Below, piece by piece: positions 18,393 to 26,907 of a stretch of 64,000 nucleotides of DNA (within the stretch, counting starts at the first letter, position 1; the number at the start of each line of letters is the position of its first letter). Source of the stretch: Leptospira sp. GIMC2001 (GTDB taxonomy: Bacteria; Spirochaetota; Leptospiria; Leptospirales; Leptospiraceae); the NCBI RefSeq assembly GCF_028462125.1, contig NZ_CP115468.1, positions 2,075,097 through 2,139,096 of the forward strand, in the 5' to 3' direction. The translations under genes were made by a program, and so were the position numbers. The notes below the pieces were generated by a model. The model searched no databases and was not told where the DNA came from. It saw only the letters and a program-made list of their open reading frames with translations.

Positions 18393-19504
18393 AAAGAATT
18401 GGTTTAGATGCAAGACCCTTATCTACACCAATGAGTGGGGTTGGAAGACTTATTCATGAAACTATAAAAGCATTCCCAGATAATCAGAATTATCATTTTA
18501 TATTATTCTCACATAATCCCATTCATGAATCTCATAAGGAAATATTAAAATTACCGAATATTGAATGGCGACAAGGTCAAGGTATTCTGAGTAAAAAAGG
18601 TGGAACATTTTATAATATCCAACTTCCATTTATGATTAGAAAAGAAAATTTAAGTCTTTTCTGGGGTTCACAGCAGGTTCTTCCGCCTGCAATTCCGAAT
18701 AAAATTCCCTGTGTTCTAACTTATTGTGATCTGGTTTTGTATTTGTATCCTGAAACAATGAGACCACTAGCACGATTTCAACAGCGCTTATTTCAGAAAT
18801 ACTCTGTCAATAGATCTGCACATATTTTAAATATTTCAGAAAGTACAAGAAGAGATTTGATCGCAAAATTCAATTATCCAGAATCGCAAACATCAGTAGC
18901 ATATCCTGGAATAGATCCAAAGTCCATTAATCAATTTCTAAAATCAAAAATAACAAATCGTATTCGGGACTTAGGTGACAATTATATTCTATCAGTGTCT
19001 ACAATGGAACCCAGAAAAAATTATCCGTTTTTATTGAAAGTTTTCACGGAAATCCGACGCAAGAATAAAAATATTAAATGGGTGATCGCCGGGAAACGCG
19101 GATGGGAGTCTCAAGAATTCTACGATGAGTTAGATATGCAAATCCAAGAATTCAAAGATATAATTGTATTGGAAGGTCTTAATGATCCAGAACTTCATCA
19201 TTTGTATAAAAATTGCAAGTTATTCTGGATGGCTTCCCATTACGAAGGATTTGGAATCCCATTACTTGAAGCACTATTCCATAAAAAATTCTGTGTAGCT
19301 TCCGACATTCCCACTTTTCGAGAAATCGGGAAGGATCTAATTGTATATTTATCCACTTCAAAAGATCATTCAATAAAAGATTGGTTAGATCAAACAAATG
19401 AGGCTATCAAAAAAAATAAAAAAGTAAATTTTCCTTTTAAAGAATTTCTATGGTCAGTAGGAGCACAAAAAACCTTAGAAGCTTTTGAAAAACAATGGAA
19501 ATAA
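18383..19504 (+). CDS. Glycosyltransferase, GT4 (GT-B fold)
   Basis: A 373-residue GT-B enzyme. The N-terminal half carries GLDARPLSTPMSGVGR, and the C-terminal half has YILSVSTMEPRKNYPFLL, WVIAGKRGW, the loop VLEGLNDPELHHLYKNC and the nucleotide-sugar motif EGFGIPLLEAL. It should transfer a sugar from an NDP-donor, probably to an envelope glycan; donor and acceptor cannot be told. The start is a TTG within the end of the cysQ-like gene, and a second TTG two codons later is also possible. Its 3' end overlaps the opposing small gene by 30 bases. Confidence 0.85.
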   Translation: MELKRIGLDARPLSTPMSGVGRLIHETIKAFPDNQNYHFILFSHNPIHESHKEILKLPNIEWRQGQGILSKKGGTFYNIQLPFMIRKENLSLFWGSQQVLPPAIPNKIPCVLTYCDLVLYLYPETMRPLARFQQRLFQKYSVNRSAHILNISESTRRDLIAKFNYPESQTSVAYPGIDPKSINQFLKSKITNRIRDLGDNYILSVSTMEPRKNYPFLLKVFTEIRRKNKNIKWVIAGKRGWESQEFYDELDMQIQEFKDIIVLEGLNDPELHHLYKNCKLFWMASHYEGFGIPLLEALFHKKFCVASDIPTFREIGKDLIVYLSTSKDHSIKDWLDQTNEAIKKNKKVNFPFKEFLWSVGAQKTLEAFEKQWK

Positions 19505-19921
19505 TTTTCTAATTTTGAATGAGAAATTTGAAATTCTTGTAATCTTTTCTGAATACAGAATAGTCGTTTTACCTTTGTTAAATTTCTCCCAGACAACAAA
19601 TGCTTCGTTAGAATTCATAGCCTGAATCGTTATTCGATTATCGTCATCTTGGAAATGGACGATATCTTCGTTCCAATTCAATTTATCCGAATCTAAATTG
19701 ATGAGTTGTCCAAGATTTTGAAACTCTTTACGATCGATAGAATTGCAGATGATTTTTAATTTATTGGTGGATTCTGAATACCCAAATTGAACTTTGATCT
19801 TAACTTCATTAAGATACGGATCGATCAGTAATGTTTCGCAGAATATCCCATTTCCAACAAAAGGGAGTCTAAAGAAGGAATTAGCTTCAACCTCACTTGC
19901 AAAGTAATTGTAAATTTTCAT
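19475..19921 (-). CDS. Protein of unknown function
   Basis: A 148-residue open frame on the minus strand that fills an otherwise empty gap between the glycosyltransferase and the thioredoxin-like gene. It starts with ATG (MKIYNYF), has no signal peptide or membrane helix, and looks like a small beta-rich cytoplasmic protein with a basic C terminus (FKIRKLFPLFF). No family is recognised. Its stop lies inside the glycosyltransferase gene and its start is only a few bases from the divergent neighbour, leaving almost no promoter space. It could be real or a long chance frame; the lack of any plus-strand gene here favours real. Confidence 0.55.
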   Translation of the reverse strand: MKIYNYFASEVEANSFFRLPFVGNGIFCETLLIDPYLNEVKIKVQFGYSESTNKLKIICNSIDRKEFQNLGQLINLDSDKLNWNEDIVHFQDDDNRITIQAMNSNEAFVVWEKFNKGKTTILYSEKITRISNFSFKIRKLFPLFFKSF

Positions 19922-19936
19922 GACTTGGATACAAAG

Positions 19937-20446
19937 ATGACAACTAAATTGATATCTATTCTGCTTACGGCTTCACTATTTCTCTTCACTTCTTGCAAAG
20001 TCTGGGAGGAGGGAGATGCCGTCTATAAACTTCCGAATTTGCTTTTTCTAGATTGGCACGGAAATGAGATTTCCATACAAGATTTCCAAGGCAAAGTTTT
20101 AATAGTAGATGTCTGGGCGACCTGGTGCGAGCCCTGTGAGAAAGCAGTTCCCGTTATAGAAAAGATGAAAGAGAAATCGGGAGACGAATTGGTTTTCTTA
20201 GGGATCAATACCGATACCAATAAAAGTCCTGAAGAAATTGAGAATCACGCTAAGCAATTATCGATGAGCTATATAAGTTTACTGGATCCCCATCATGTTT
20301 TCGTTGATTTGTTCAAAATAGAAGGATTGCCCGCGCTTATTGTTTTTTCTAAAAATGGTAATTTGTTATATCGGCAATACGGAATCAACGAAAACGATCT
20401 GGATGGCTTATTCGCCAGACTTTCCGCATGGAAAACCGTTGATTGA
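19937..20446 (+). CDS. TlpA/ResA-like thioredoxin-fold lipoprotein
   Basis: A thiol-disulfide protein of about 169 residues. It opens with a lipoprotein signal (TTKLISILLTASLFLFTSC) whose cysteine is the likely lipidation site, followed by a thioredoxin domain with VDVWATWCEPCEKAVPVIEKM, the WCxxC redox centre. The cis-proline region is EGLPALIVF. It probably reduces or shuttles disulfides in envelope proteins. I chose the ATG at 19937, with GGA seven bases upstream. A TTG at 19925 would add four residues and collide with the divergent gene's start. Confidence 0.85.
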   Translation: MTTKLISILLTASLFLFTSCKVWEEGDAVYKLPNLLFLDWHGNEISIQDFQGKVLIVDVWATWCEPCEKAVPVIEKMKEKSGDELVFLGINTDTNKSPEEIENHAKQLSMSYISLLDPHHVFVDLFKIEGLPALIVFSKNGNLLYRQYGINENDLDGLFARLSAWKTVD

Positions 20447-20533
20447 CACAATTGAATAAAAAACCGATTGTCGGAAATCTAGCCCGTTCTATTGTTGCGA
20501 CAGACTTTAGATTATTACAATAAGGATACTTTT

Positions 20534-21883
20534 ATGGAATTTAAAACCAGAGACAATGACAGAATTGTTCTGGCAGGTGGTGTTCGCACCCCTATCGGTC
20601 AAGCCGGCAAATCATACGCAGATATACCTTCCTATGAACTAGGATACCTCGTAACTGAAGAAATATTCAAAAGAACTGGTGTTCCGAAATCCGTGGTGAG
20701 CGGTGTAGTTGCCGGAGAAATCGGGCAGTCTTGTTTTGCACCCAACGTTGCACGGGTAATTTCCGTCAGAGCGAACTTGCCATTAGAAGCAACCGCAATC
20801 ACTGTTCAGAACAATTGCGTTTCTGGATTTGAAGCGGTTTTTGATGCAGCAAGAAGAATTCTAATCGGTGAAGGTGATTTCTATCTAGCTTTAGGAATGG
20901 AATCCATGTCACAAGGTGCTCTCATTGTAACAGGCGCTAAACAGAGCCCAAAGACATCAACTGCAGAAAAGATCAATGCAAACTGGGCAGAAGTGCAAGC
21001 TCTCGGACTCAAAGTTGTAGATTCAATCGACGAAGGATTAAATGATCCAATTCGCCAATTGAATATGGCAATGACAGGAGAGGTAGTTGCTCAAAATTCC
21101 CAACTCAAGAAAAAAGACTTAGATAATTATGCATTCAATTCTTATAGAAAAGCTCTAGAAGCTATTCAAGCAGGTAAGTATAGACCTTATCAAGTAGCAG
21201 TAGATACTCCAGATGGTAAATTAGAAGACGATGAATTTATCATGTCTAAAACTGGAATGGTAGAAAACCCAGCTAGATTCGAGAAAGCAGGAGCTATATT
21301 CGATTCTAAGTATATGTCCATAAAAGAATTTTATGATAAATATGGCGAATGGATCAAGCACCCTTACAAAGAAGGGGAGACAGAAGCAGCCGTTACACTA
21401 TTCAATGCGTGCCCAAGATCTGATGGTGCGGGAGCAATCTTTGTAACTACAGAGAAAAAGGCAAAAGAATTGGGACTTCCGGTTCAAGCAGTTCTTTCTG
21501 GTTGGGGAATGCATGGAGTAGATCCTGCAGTAATGGGAATCGGTATGGCTGGAGCTCTCAATCAAGCTGTAAAAAATACTGGCTCAAAATTTGAAGAAGT
21601 CGACTATTTCGAAATCCATGAAGCATTTGCAGCGACTGCAATGGGAACTATGAAAGAAGTGAAAGAATCCTATGGTTTTGATTTAGTCAAGGCTAATGAA
21701 GACGGTAAAGTCAATCCACACGGTGGAACTTTGGCGTTAGGACATCCATTAGGTGCTACTGGAATTCGAGTTCTTCTGAACATGATTATGAATTTTGATA
21801 ATTTCAAAGATGCAAAAAAACAAATCGGTGTTATCTGTGCAGGCGGCGGTGTCGCAGGTTCTGCTATTTTAGAGAGACCATAA
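20534..21883 (+). CDS. Thiolase (acetyl-CoA C-acyltransferase)
   Basis: Cleaves 3-ketoacyl-CoA in beta-oxidation or condenses acetyl-CoA. The catalytic Cys lies in VQNNCVSGFEA, the His in EIHEAFAAT, GHPLGATG is the CoA loop, and the second Cys is in CAGGGVAGS. At 449 residues it is longer than the roughly 390 of standard thiolases, with extra sequence in the middle (including EFYDKYGEWIKHPYK). I chose the ATG at 20534 because AAGGA at 20522-20526 is correctly spaced; the frame is open back to 20492. With the next acyl-CoA ligase it fits fatty-acid catabolism, leptospires' main carbon use. Confidence 0.88.
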   Translation: MEFKTRDNDRIVLAGGVRTPIGQAGKSYADIPSYELGYLVTEEIFKRTGVPKSVVSGVVAGEIGQSCFAPNVARVISVRANLPLEATAITVQNNCVSGFEAVFDAARRILIGEGDFYLALGMESMSQGALIVTGAKQSPKTSTAEKINANWAEVQALGLKVVDSIDEGLNDPIRQLNMAMTGEVVAQNSQLKKKDLDNYAFNSYRKALEAIQAGKYRPYQVAVDTPDGKLEDDEFIMSKTGMVENPARFEKAGAIFDSKYMSIKEFYDKYGEWIKHPYKEGETEAAVTLFNACPRSDGAGAIFVTTEKKAKELGLPVQAVLSGWGMHGVDPAVMGIGMAGALNQAVKNTGSKFEEVDYFEIHEAFAATAMGTMKEVKESYGFDLVKANEDGKVNPHGGTLALGHPLGATGIRVLLNMIMNFDNFKDAKKQIGVICAGGGVAGSAILERP

Positions 21884-21889
21884 CCAAAA

Positions 21890-21929
21890 CGAGTCAGCCA
21901 ATTTTGATTGGCTTGACTCGCAATTTTTC
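21890..21929 (+). terminator. Rho-independent terminator after the thiolase gene
   Basis: CGAGTCAGCCAAT pairs with ATTGGCTTGACTCG through a 13-base-pair stem with one bulged T, a TTTG loop, and a short T run after it (21923-21927). Confidence 0.85.
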
Positions 21930-21955
21930 ACATTAGATTTACAGAGGGAGATCAA

Positions 21956-23986
21956 ATGCCAACAAATCTACCAGAATTATTCAAAGAAGCTTCAGAACGA
22001 TTTGGTGACTCGCCAGCTTTCTGCAGTAAAAATTCAAAAAAAGAATATGAATCAGTCAACTATAAACAGCTTTATGAGACAGGTCTTAACCTAGCAGAAG
22101 CTCTTATTGAATTAGGAATTGAAGCAAGAGATAGAGTTGCAATTCTTGCGGACAATAGACTTGAGTGGATCATTTCAGATTATGGAATCTTGATGGCAGG
22201 TGCAGCTGATGTACCTCGTGGAACGGATATTACAGATTCAGAAATTGTTTATATACTAAATCATTCCGAAGCGAAAGTGGTTTTCATTGAGAATGATAAA
22301 ATGCTTGAAAAGTTCAACAAGAATAAGACTCAACTAAGCTTAGTAAAAACTCTTGTTATGATGGATTCAAAGTCCCAAGCAAAGGACGTAGTTCTTCTCA
22401 ATGATTTGATTGAAAAAGGTAAAAAGTCTAGAGAATCTGGATCGAAAAAAGCAGAGGATCGCATAAAGGGCATTAAGCCTGATGACGTTTTTACATTAAT
22501 CTATACTTCAGGAACTACTGGATTGCCAAAAGGCGTTATGCTAATGCATTCTAATATGATCCACCAAACTTCCAATATTCTAAACAAAAGAATAGAAATT
22601 GCATCGGATGAAAAAATGTTAGCCATTCTTCCGATTTGGCATGTTTATGAGAGAGTATTTGAGTATCTTGCTATTGCTGCAGGATCATCAACATACTACA
22701 CCAACGTCCGTGACCTAAGAGATGACATGAAGAAGGTGAGACCTACTTTTATGGCTTCAGCTCCAAGACTTTGGGAGAGTATTTACAATGGAATCTACAC
22801 AAGAATCAATGATCCTAAGCAGACTCCAGCAATCAGAAGGGGATTATTTAAAGTAGCTTATTTTTTCTCTAAGCATTTTAATGCGTCAAAAAGATTTCTC
22901 CAAGGCAATATGGTTGATTATGAAGGAAGAAATTTTTTCACATCTATTGCTATTGGAATATATTCGTTAATCATTTTCTTCTTAACAGCACCATTTTTGG
23001 TTTCCATGGCTTCTTTTGCAGCATACGCATTTAAGTTAGCTGGAGATTTGAGTGAACTATTTCTGATTCCAACAGTTTTGGGTTTATTCTTCAACTACTT
23101 CACTCTAGATAAAATTGTTTTATCGAAGATTCGCGAAGCGACCGGTGGTAAGCTTAAAGCATCTGTATCTGGAGGAGGGGCACTTCAAAAACATGTTGAT
23201 GCTTTCTTTAACGATATTGGAATCAATGTTCTTGAAGGATATGGAATGACAGAGACTAGTCCTGTGATTGCAGTCAGAACTTTTAAAAAATTGATCCAGG
23301 GCTCAGTTGGAGCAATTGTTCCAGAAACAGAATTGCAAATCCGCGATGATCAAGGAAATGTTTTAACACATATAGATGCTGATGACAAGATCATTTCTGG
23401 GTCGATTGGTAAGAAAGGTGTTATTCATGTTCGCGGGCCACAAGTTATGAAGGGATACTATAAGAACCCCGAAGCGACTGCGAAAGCTATCAAAGATGGC
23501 TGGATGGATACAGGCGACATCGGAATGATCAATTACAAGGGAACTCTGACTTTGACCGGTCGTGCAAAAGACACCGTTGTATTGCTTGGAGGAGAAAATG
23601 TTGAGCCTGTTCCAATCGAAAACAAAATCACAGAGTCTCCACTAGTCAGTCAAGTGATGGTGATTGGACAAGATCAGAAAAATCTTGGTGCTATCATTAT
23701 TCCTGATTTCGAAGCATTGGGAGAATGGTGCAAAGAGAATGGCATTGAAGAAAAGGATAAAGAGAAACTAATCGAAAACCCAAAAGTTTTAGATTTATAC
23801 AAAAAAGAAATCAAGAGCCTAAATAGCACTAAAACTGGTTTTAAATCTTTTGAACAAGTGACTCCATTTTTTCTAATCACAAAGTCTTTCGAAGTTGGTG
23901 ATGAGCTAACCAATCTACACAAAATGAAGAGACATGTGATCGCAGAGAAGTATAAGGACAAAATTAGCAAAGTATACGCTGATTGA
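21956..23986 (+). CDS. AMP-dependent acyl-CoA synthetase (long-chain fatty-acid-CoA ligase type) with a hydrophobic insertion
   Basis: An adenylate-forming ligase of 676 residues. P-loop-like [12 protein letters not shown] at about 183-194, GYGMTETSP at 428-436, a GWMDTGDIG motif and a [17 protein letters not shown] hinge are all present. It should activate a long-chain fatty acid to its CoA ester. Residues about 331-383 form two hydrophobic, membrane-like segments inserted just before [10 protein letters not shown], which is not usual in FadD. The enzyme may therefore be membrane-bound. GAGGGAG upstream is a strong ribosome site. It sits between two terminators, after thiolase, so a promoter is expected between 21930 and 21955, but I could not identify one. 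Confidence 0.88.
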   Translation: MPTNLPELFKEASERFGDSPAFCSKNSKKEYESVNYKQLYETGLNLAEALIELGIEARDRVAILADNRLEWIISDYGILMAGAADVPRGTDITDSEIVYILNHSEAKVVFIENDKMLEKFNKNKTQLSLVKTLVMMDSKSQAKDVVLLNDLIEKGKKSRESGSKKAEDRIKGIKPDDVFTLIYTSGTTGLPKGVMLMHSNMIHQTSNILNKRIEIASDEKMLAILPIWHVYERVFEYLAIAAGSSTYYTNVRDLRDDMKKVRPTFMASAPRLWESIYNGIYTRINDPKQTPAIRRGLFKVAYFFSKHFNASKRFLQGNMVDYEGRNFFTSIAIGIYSLIIFFLTAPFLVSMASFAAYAFKLAGDLSELFLIPTVLGLFFNYFTLDKIVLSKIREATGGKLKASVSGGGALQKHVDAFFNDIGINVLEGYGMTETSPVIAVRTFKKLIQGSVGAIVPETELQIRDDQGNVLTHIDADDKIISGSIGKKGVIHVRGPQVMKGYYKNPEATAKAIKDGWMDTGDIGMINYKGTLTLTGRAKDTVVLLGGENVEPVPIENKITESPLVSQVMVIGQDQKNLGAIIIPDFEALGEWCKENGIEEKDKEKLIENPKVLDLYKKEIKSLNSTKTGFKSFEQVTPFFLITKSFEVGDELTNLHKMKRHVIAEKYKDKISKVYAD

Positions 23987-24002
23987 TCTTTTACCATAGA
24001 AA

Positions 24003-24033
24003 AGGGAGATAGGTAACTATCTCTCTTTTTTTT
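24003..24033 (+). terminator. Rho-independent terminator after the acyl-CoA ligase gene
   Basis: AGGGAGATAG and CTATCTCTCT form a ten-base-pair stem with one G-T pair and a GTAA tetraloop, followed by eight T residues to base 24033. Confidence 0.88.
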
Positions 24034-24068
24034 CCTCTATGATTTCCATAGTTTCCGATATTTAAGCT

Positions 24069-24719
24069 ATGGAAGCTTTTTCCCAATCCGATAGCAAAAC
24101 TTTTAAACCTTTTCCACATAATGATCCTTACGGATTAGATAATATGTATATTTCGGATATTTCCGCAGATGAGATATGGGATTTTTCTTCCTTTTCCAAA
24201 CCTGATATTCTCAGTTTCTCTTTTTTTGCCTTAAGAACTCTCGTGCACAATAAGTTATTTAATAAAGTCATAGGCCTCAAAATTCCATCTCAAGAATTTC
24301 GACGTGCTATGGGCAAAAAAAATTGGGATCTGACAAATCTTCCGAATGAATGGAGAGGATACTTTCCGCAACTTCTTTCCAATTCCAATAAAGATTCCAT
24401 AGAAGACAAACTTCAAACTAGCTTATCAGTTTTGGGTTTAGATGATGATGTCTCTGTAATAGATGGCTTTGATTGGAAAGATGGAAATCAACTCGCTGGA
24501 TGCGGCATCATACAGAAAACAGAAAATGAAATTTTTCCAAAAATTTTGGATAAATTAATTTCTATAGGAAATGGTAAGATCTATCTCCGAACAACAAGAC
24601 AATCCTTTCTCTATTTACCTAAAATTGGGACAGATTCCAAAACTGGACTTTTTGTTCAAGATAAGCACTCATTCAATTTCCCAGAATTTTATTACTATTG
24701 GATCACTCTCGTAGGTTGA
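24069..24719 (+). CDS. Protein of unknown function
   Basis: The 216 residues show no signal peptide or membrane helix. The protein is rich in Asp, Phe, Trp and Ser. The N terminus contains ADEIWDFSSFSKPDILSF, the middle FRRAMGKKNWDLTNLPNEWRG, and the C terminus an aromatic FPEFYYYWITLV. I recognise no family. It lies after a terminator, so it likely has its own promoter, and its 3' end overlaps the convergent LON-domain gene by 17 bases. Probably cytoplasmic. Confidence 0.7.
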   Translation: MEAFSQSDSKTFKPFPHNDPYGLDNMYISDISADEIWDFSSFSKPDILSFSFFALRTLVHNKLFNKVIGLKIPSQEFRRAMGKKNWDLTNLPNEWRGYFPQLLSNSNKDSIEDKLQTSLSVLGLDDDVSVIDGFDWKDGNQLAGCGIIQKTENEIFPKILDKLISIGNGKIYLRTTRQSFLYLPKIGTDSKTGLFVQDKHSFNFPEFYYYWITLVG

Positions 24720-25317
24720 TATTTTCGATTATACCTTTTAGAATCCTTGCTTTCTTTACTTCGCTTTGAATTTCCAATAATTCTTGTTTTAGATTTATGG
24801 GAAAATTGAGAATTGATGATACAAAATCAAAAGGGTGAGGATGATTCATCAGATGATTGATTTTGATTAGAAAATCTTCAGGCGCACCATCTGCCAGTAG
24901 AATTCTTTTCGTTAGGTGCAATATTTCGAGAATCTGTTCTTTATTTTCATTCTCATCTGCAAAATCTTTATAATAAGGATACTCAAAAACATTTCCAATT
25001 CGAAAAGGTTCGAACTCTCGATAGTTTTGAAGTTTAACAATTCCTTTTCCTTCGACCAGAATATTCGATCTTCCATCGGGCAGGTCATTTCGTTGGACAA
25101 TTTTACCCCAACCGAAGATTTCTTCTATGTCTGGATTTTTACTTTTTCTCCAATCAATTCCAATTTTGAAAGCTGCGATAGCAATATCATTTCCGGATTC
25201 CGAACAATAGGAAATCATGGATCTATATCTCGGTTCAAAAATATGTAAAGGTAAAAAGGTACCTGGAAATAGAATTACATCAGGTAAGGGAAAAATTGCT
25301 ATCGTAGACGGAGTCAC
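24703..25317 (-). CDS. LON N-terminal (substrate-binding) domain protein
   Basis: The domain begins IAIFPLPDVILFPGTFLPLHIFEPRYRSMI, characteristic of the Lon N-terminal domain, and continues with AIAAFKIG and a helical C-terminal half. There is no ATPase or Ser-Lys protease domain, so it is a stand-alone LON-domain protein of the type found in many bacteria, with unknown partners. The start is uncertain. GTG at 25317 gives 204 residues. A GTG at 25419 would add 34 residues of antisense-looking sequence and run into the hldE kinase gene. Neither has a good ribosome site. Confidence 0.82.
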   Translation of the reverse strand: MTPSTIAIFPLPDVILFPGTFLPLHIFEPRYRSMISYCSESGNDIAIAAFKIGIDWRKSKNPDIEEIFGWGKIVQRNDLPDGRSNILVEGKGIVKLQNYREFEPFRIGNVFEYPYYKDFADENENKEQILEILHLTKRILLADGAPEDFLIKINHLMNHPHPFDFVSSILNFPINLKQELLEIQSEVKKARILKGIIENINLRE

Positions 25318-25383
25318 TTTAGAATTCTGGAGTTGTCCTTTGTTTTTGTAAAGGAAAAATGAACTTGTGATCCACCGGAAACA

Positions 25384-26388
25384 ATGAATAGAGAAAAATT
25401 TGAAACGGCAACTGAACACTTAAAAACTACCAAAATTCTTGTAGTTGGGGATTTTATTTTAGATGAATATTTATTTGGTCAAGTAAGCCGAATATCTCCA
25501 GAAGCTCCCGTTCCCGTTGTCTGGGTACGAAATGAACAGACTACTCTCGGTGGAGCAGGAAATGTTGTTAAAAATCTTCATTGCTTAGGAAATCCGATAG
25601 CTTTAATAGGAAGATGTGGTGTGGACGAGAAAGGAAAATTATTGATTCGTCTTCTTGAAGAGGAGTCTGTTCATACCAATGATATTATACTATCAAGATC
25701 GGAGTCTATACCAACCATTCTTAAAACTCGCATTCTCGCTGGACATCAACAAGTATGTAGAGTCGATCGAGAAGAAGTGGTCGCGTTAACTACACAAGAA
25801 GAAAATTATCTATTCGAACAATTTTGCACCAAGATTAGCGAATGTTCAGCAGTCATTTTATCCGATTATGATAAAGGTTTATTGTCTGGCGAATTTATTT
25901 CCAAGCTTGTAGATGAATGCACGAAGCAGAATAAAATTGTAACTGTTGATCCGCAAGTTAGCCACTTCTTTCGATACCAAAATGTTTCTATCCTTACGCC
26001 GAATCATCATGAAGCAGGTAAAGCTCTCGGTAGATCCCTTGAAACAACTAAAGATGTAGAAGAAGCATGTCTTGATATATACAAAAAAATCAATCCAAAA
26101 GCAGTGATGATCACAAGGGGTGAGAAAGGAATGACGATCTTTCAAGCCCATGATCAATCCATTCATCATATTCAAACAGTCGCAAGAGAAGTCTTCGATG
26201 TAACGGGCGCAGGCGATACTGTAATTTCTGTTTATACTGCCTTTCATGCTGCTGGATTGAATCCAGTCGAAGCAAGTATTGTTGCTAATGCCGCTGCCGG
26301 AGTAGTGGTTGCAAAACTTGGTGCAGCAACAGCTTCCATTGATGAGATCAGAACAAAACTGCAAGAGTTGAGTGTGTGGGATGAATGA
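25384..26388 (+). CDS. rfaE1: D-glycero-beta-D-manno-heptose-7-phosphate kinase (HldE kinase domain)
   Basis: A PfkB/ribokinase-family kinase of 334 residues. It opens ILVVGDFILDEYLFG, has SPEAPVPVVWV and LGGAGNVVKNL, and carries the catalytic DVTGAGDTV loop near the end. These match the kinase half of HldE/RfaE, which phosphorylates heptose 7-phosphate at C1 on the way to ADP-heptose. In Escherichia coli the kinase and adenylyltransferase are fused; here they are two overlapping genes. It heads the LPS-core gene run. The ATG at 25384 is preceded only by a weak CCGGAAA. Confidence 0.92.
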   Translation: MNREKFETATEHLKTTKILVVGDFILDEYLFGQVSRISPEAPVPVVWVRNEQTTLGGAGNVVKNLHCLGNPIALIGRCGVDEKGKLLIRLLEEESVHTNDIILSRSESIPTILKTRILAGHQQVCRVDREEVVALTTQEENYLFEQFCTKISECSAVILSDYDKGLLSGEFISKLVDECTKQNKIVTVDPQVSHFFRYQNVSILTPNHHEAGKALGRSLETTKDVEEACLDIYKKINPKAVMITRGEKGMTIFQAHDQSIHHIQTVAREVFDVTGAGDTVISVYTAFHAAGLNPVEASIVANAAAGVVVAKLGAATASIDEIRTKLQELSVWDE

Positions 26389-26893
26389 ATTGCCGATAAC
26401 AGAAGGAATTTCAAGCTTAAACAAGAAAATTATTGCTTGGAATCAAATTGAAGAAACGAAAGAAGACTTGGCAAATAAAAAAATCGTCTTTACAAATGGA
26501 TGTTTTGATATAATCCATCGGGGTCATGTTGAATACTTGAATCGAGCGAAAAATCTAGGCGATGTACTTTGGCTTGGTTTGAATTCTGATGCATCTGTAT
26601 CCAAGCTAAAGGGTTCAAACCGTCCGATAAATGAACAGTTTGACCGAGCTATTGTGCTTGCTGGACTTAGCTGTATTGATTTCATAACGATTTTTCCTGA
26701 AGAAACACCTATTGAATTGCTCAAAAAAATTAAACCGGATATTCATACCAAGGGTGGAGATTATAATCCAGAAACTTTACCCGAAACCCAGATTGTTCGC
26801 TCATTTGGAGGAATTGTCAAAATTTTGCCATTTGTCGAAGGTAAATCTACTACGAATACTTTAAAAAAACTGGAAAGAACCCTCGGTCATTAG
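26381..26893 (+). CDS. rfaE2: Heptose 1-phosphate adenylyltransferase (HldE C-terminal domain)
   Basis: A nucleotidyltransferase of about 170 residues with VFTNGCFDIIHRGHVEYL, whose HxGH is the signature, plus GLNSDASVSKLKG and TKGGDY, matching the adenylyltransferase half of HldE. It makes ADP-D-glycero-beta-D-manno-heptose. The ATG at 26381 overlaps the kinase stop by eight bases, so translation should be coupled. A GTG at 26372 would add three residues. GmhB and HldD, the other pathway enzymes, are not in the window. Confidence 0.92.
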   Translation: MNELPITEGISSLNKKIIAWNQIEETKEDLANKKIVFTNGCFDIIHRGHVEYLNRAKNLGDVLWLGLNSDASVSKLKGSNRPINEQFDRAIVLAGLSCIDFITIFPEETPIELLKKIKPDIHTKGGDYNPETLPETQIVRSFGGIVKILPFVEGKSTTNTLKKLERTLGH

Positions 26894-26907
26894 AAAACTG
26901 TTATTGA

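Noticed and set aside
20443..20471. TTGACA overlapping the stop of the thioredoxin-like gene as a thiolase promoter
   Set aside because: No acceptable -10 element occurs 16-18 bases downstream.
23674..23997. 107-residue minus-strand frame at the end of the acyl-CoA ligase
   Set aside because: Antisense to conserved C-terminal ligase motifs, no independent support.
24916..25248. 110-residue plus-strand frame opposite the LON-domain gene
   Set aside because: Isoleucine/asparagine/phenylalanine-rich translation of the antisense strand of a recognisable domain.
25879..26424. 181-residue open frame on the minus strand within the hldE kinase gene
   Set aside because: It is antisense to a well-supported kinase, cysteine/isoleucine-rich without family features, and has no own promoter or ribosome site.
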